Positions 63,970-64,000 of a stretch of 64,000 nucleotides of DNA are shown here, one piece after another. Origin of the DNA: Monosporascus cannonballus (taxonomy: Eukaryota; Ascomycota; Sordariomycetes; Xylariales). The DNA is taken from NCBI GenBank assembly GCA_004154925.1, contig QJNS01000073.1:186001-250000 (forward strand). The letters run 5' to 3'. A program made the translations under genes and the position numbers. Within the stretch, counting starts at the first letter, position 1; the number at the start of each line of letters is the position of its first letter. The notes under the pieces are model-generated. The model saw only the letters and a list, made by a program, of their open reading frames with translations, did not search any database and was not told the DNA's origin.

Positions 63970-64000
63970 ATGGCTCATCTCCTCCGCCTCGAGGTCGCCG
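63970..64000 (+). CDS. Possible start of a gene running off the window
   Basis: An ATG at 63970 opens a frame (MAHLLRLEVA) to the window end, with a TATAAA box 25-30 bases upstream. Ten codons are too few to identify a protein, and the start could be fortuitous. Confidence 0.2.
   Translation, partial: MAHLLRLEVA

Noticed and set aside
1..64000. CRISPR arrays or bacterial operon signals
   Set aside because: No regularly spaced direct repeats with unique spacers; the window is eukaryotic with spliced genes.

Overview
The window reads as nuclear DNA of a filamentous ascomycete (Pezizomycotina). The evidence is short spliceosomal introns of about 48-78 bases, a fungal-type Tom22, two-component alternation of GC-balanced gene blocks with very AT-rich gene-free blocks, and the transition-only decay of repeats expected from repeat-induced point mutation (RIP). 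The species cannot be named from the sequence alone.

Layout. 1-9750 is an AT-rich gene desert holding two decayed copies of a short dispersed repeat. 9780-22776 is GC-balanced and holds a Myb-type regulator (12437-13582, minus), a secreted berberine-bridge-type FAD oxidase (14429-16173, minus), a second Myb regulator (19458-20950, plus) and the left part of a large broken gene (from about 22021). 22777-52926 is a 30,150-base AT-rich block bounded by hAT-like inverted termini (TAGGGYGAGGGAAT) and an 8-base target duplication, ACAACAGT. Inside it are nested, RIP-ruined retrotransposons: a Gypsy element C (25517-39584) that itself contains a chromodomain Gypsy element A (29208-35864), a probable Copia relic (39590-42565), and a second copy of the A family, element B (45479-52216), in the opposite direction. 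52935-56901 carries the right part of the broken gene, whose end is a CHAT (caspase-like) domain. 59269-61752 is a six-exon FAD monooxygenase of the phenol hydroxylase type, and 62611-63223 (minus) is the mitochondrial import receptor Tom22.

How the parts relate. The two Myb regulators, the flavin oxidase and, beyond the insertion, the flavin monooxygenase look like parts of an accessory metabolic locus. Each Myb protein has three Myb-like repeats and a similar C-terminal segment, so they may be paralogues controlling the adjacent oxidase; this is inference. Tom22 is a core housekeeping gene and marks the return to conserved chromosome.

The most striking observation is that removing the 30-kb block and one copy of the 8-base duplication makes the reading frame of the left and right parts of the CHAT gene continuous. 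The CHAT gene was therefore split by a DNA transposon that later became a landing site for retroelements. The gene has since collected stops that fit C-to-T or G-to-A change, plus frameshifts around the catalytic region. All intron-exon structures were deduced by hand from frame, splice sites and family motifs; no alignment or database search was run.
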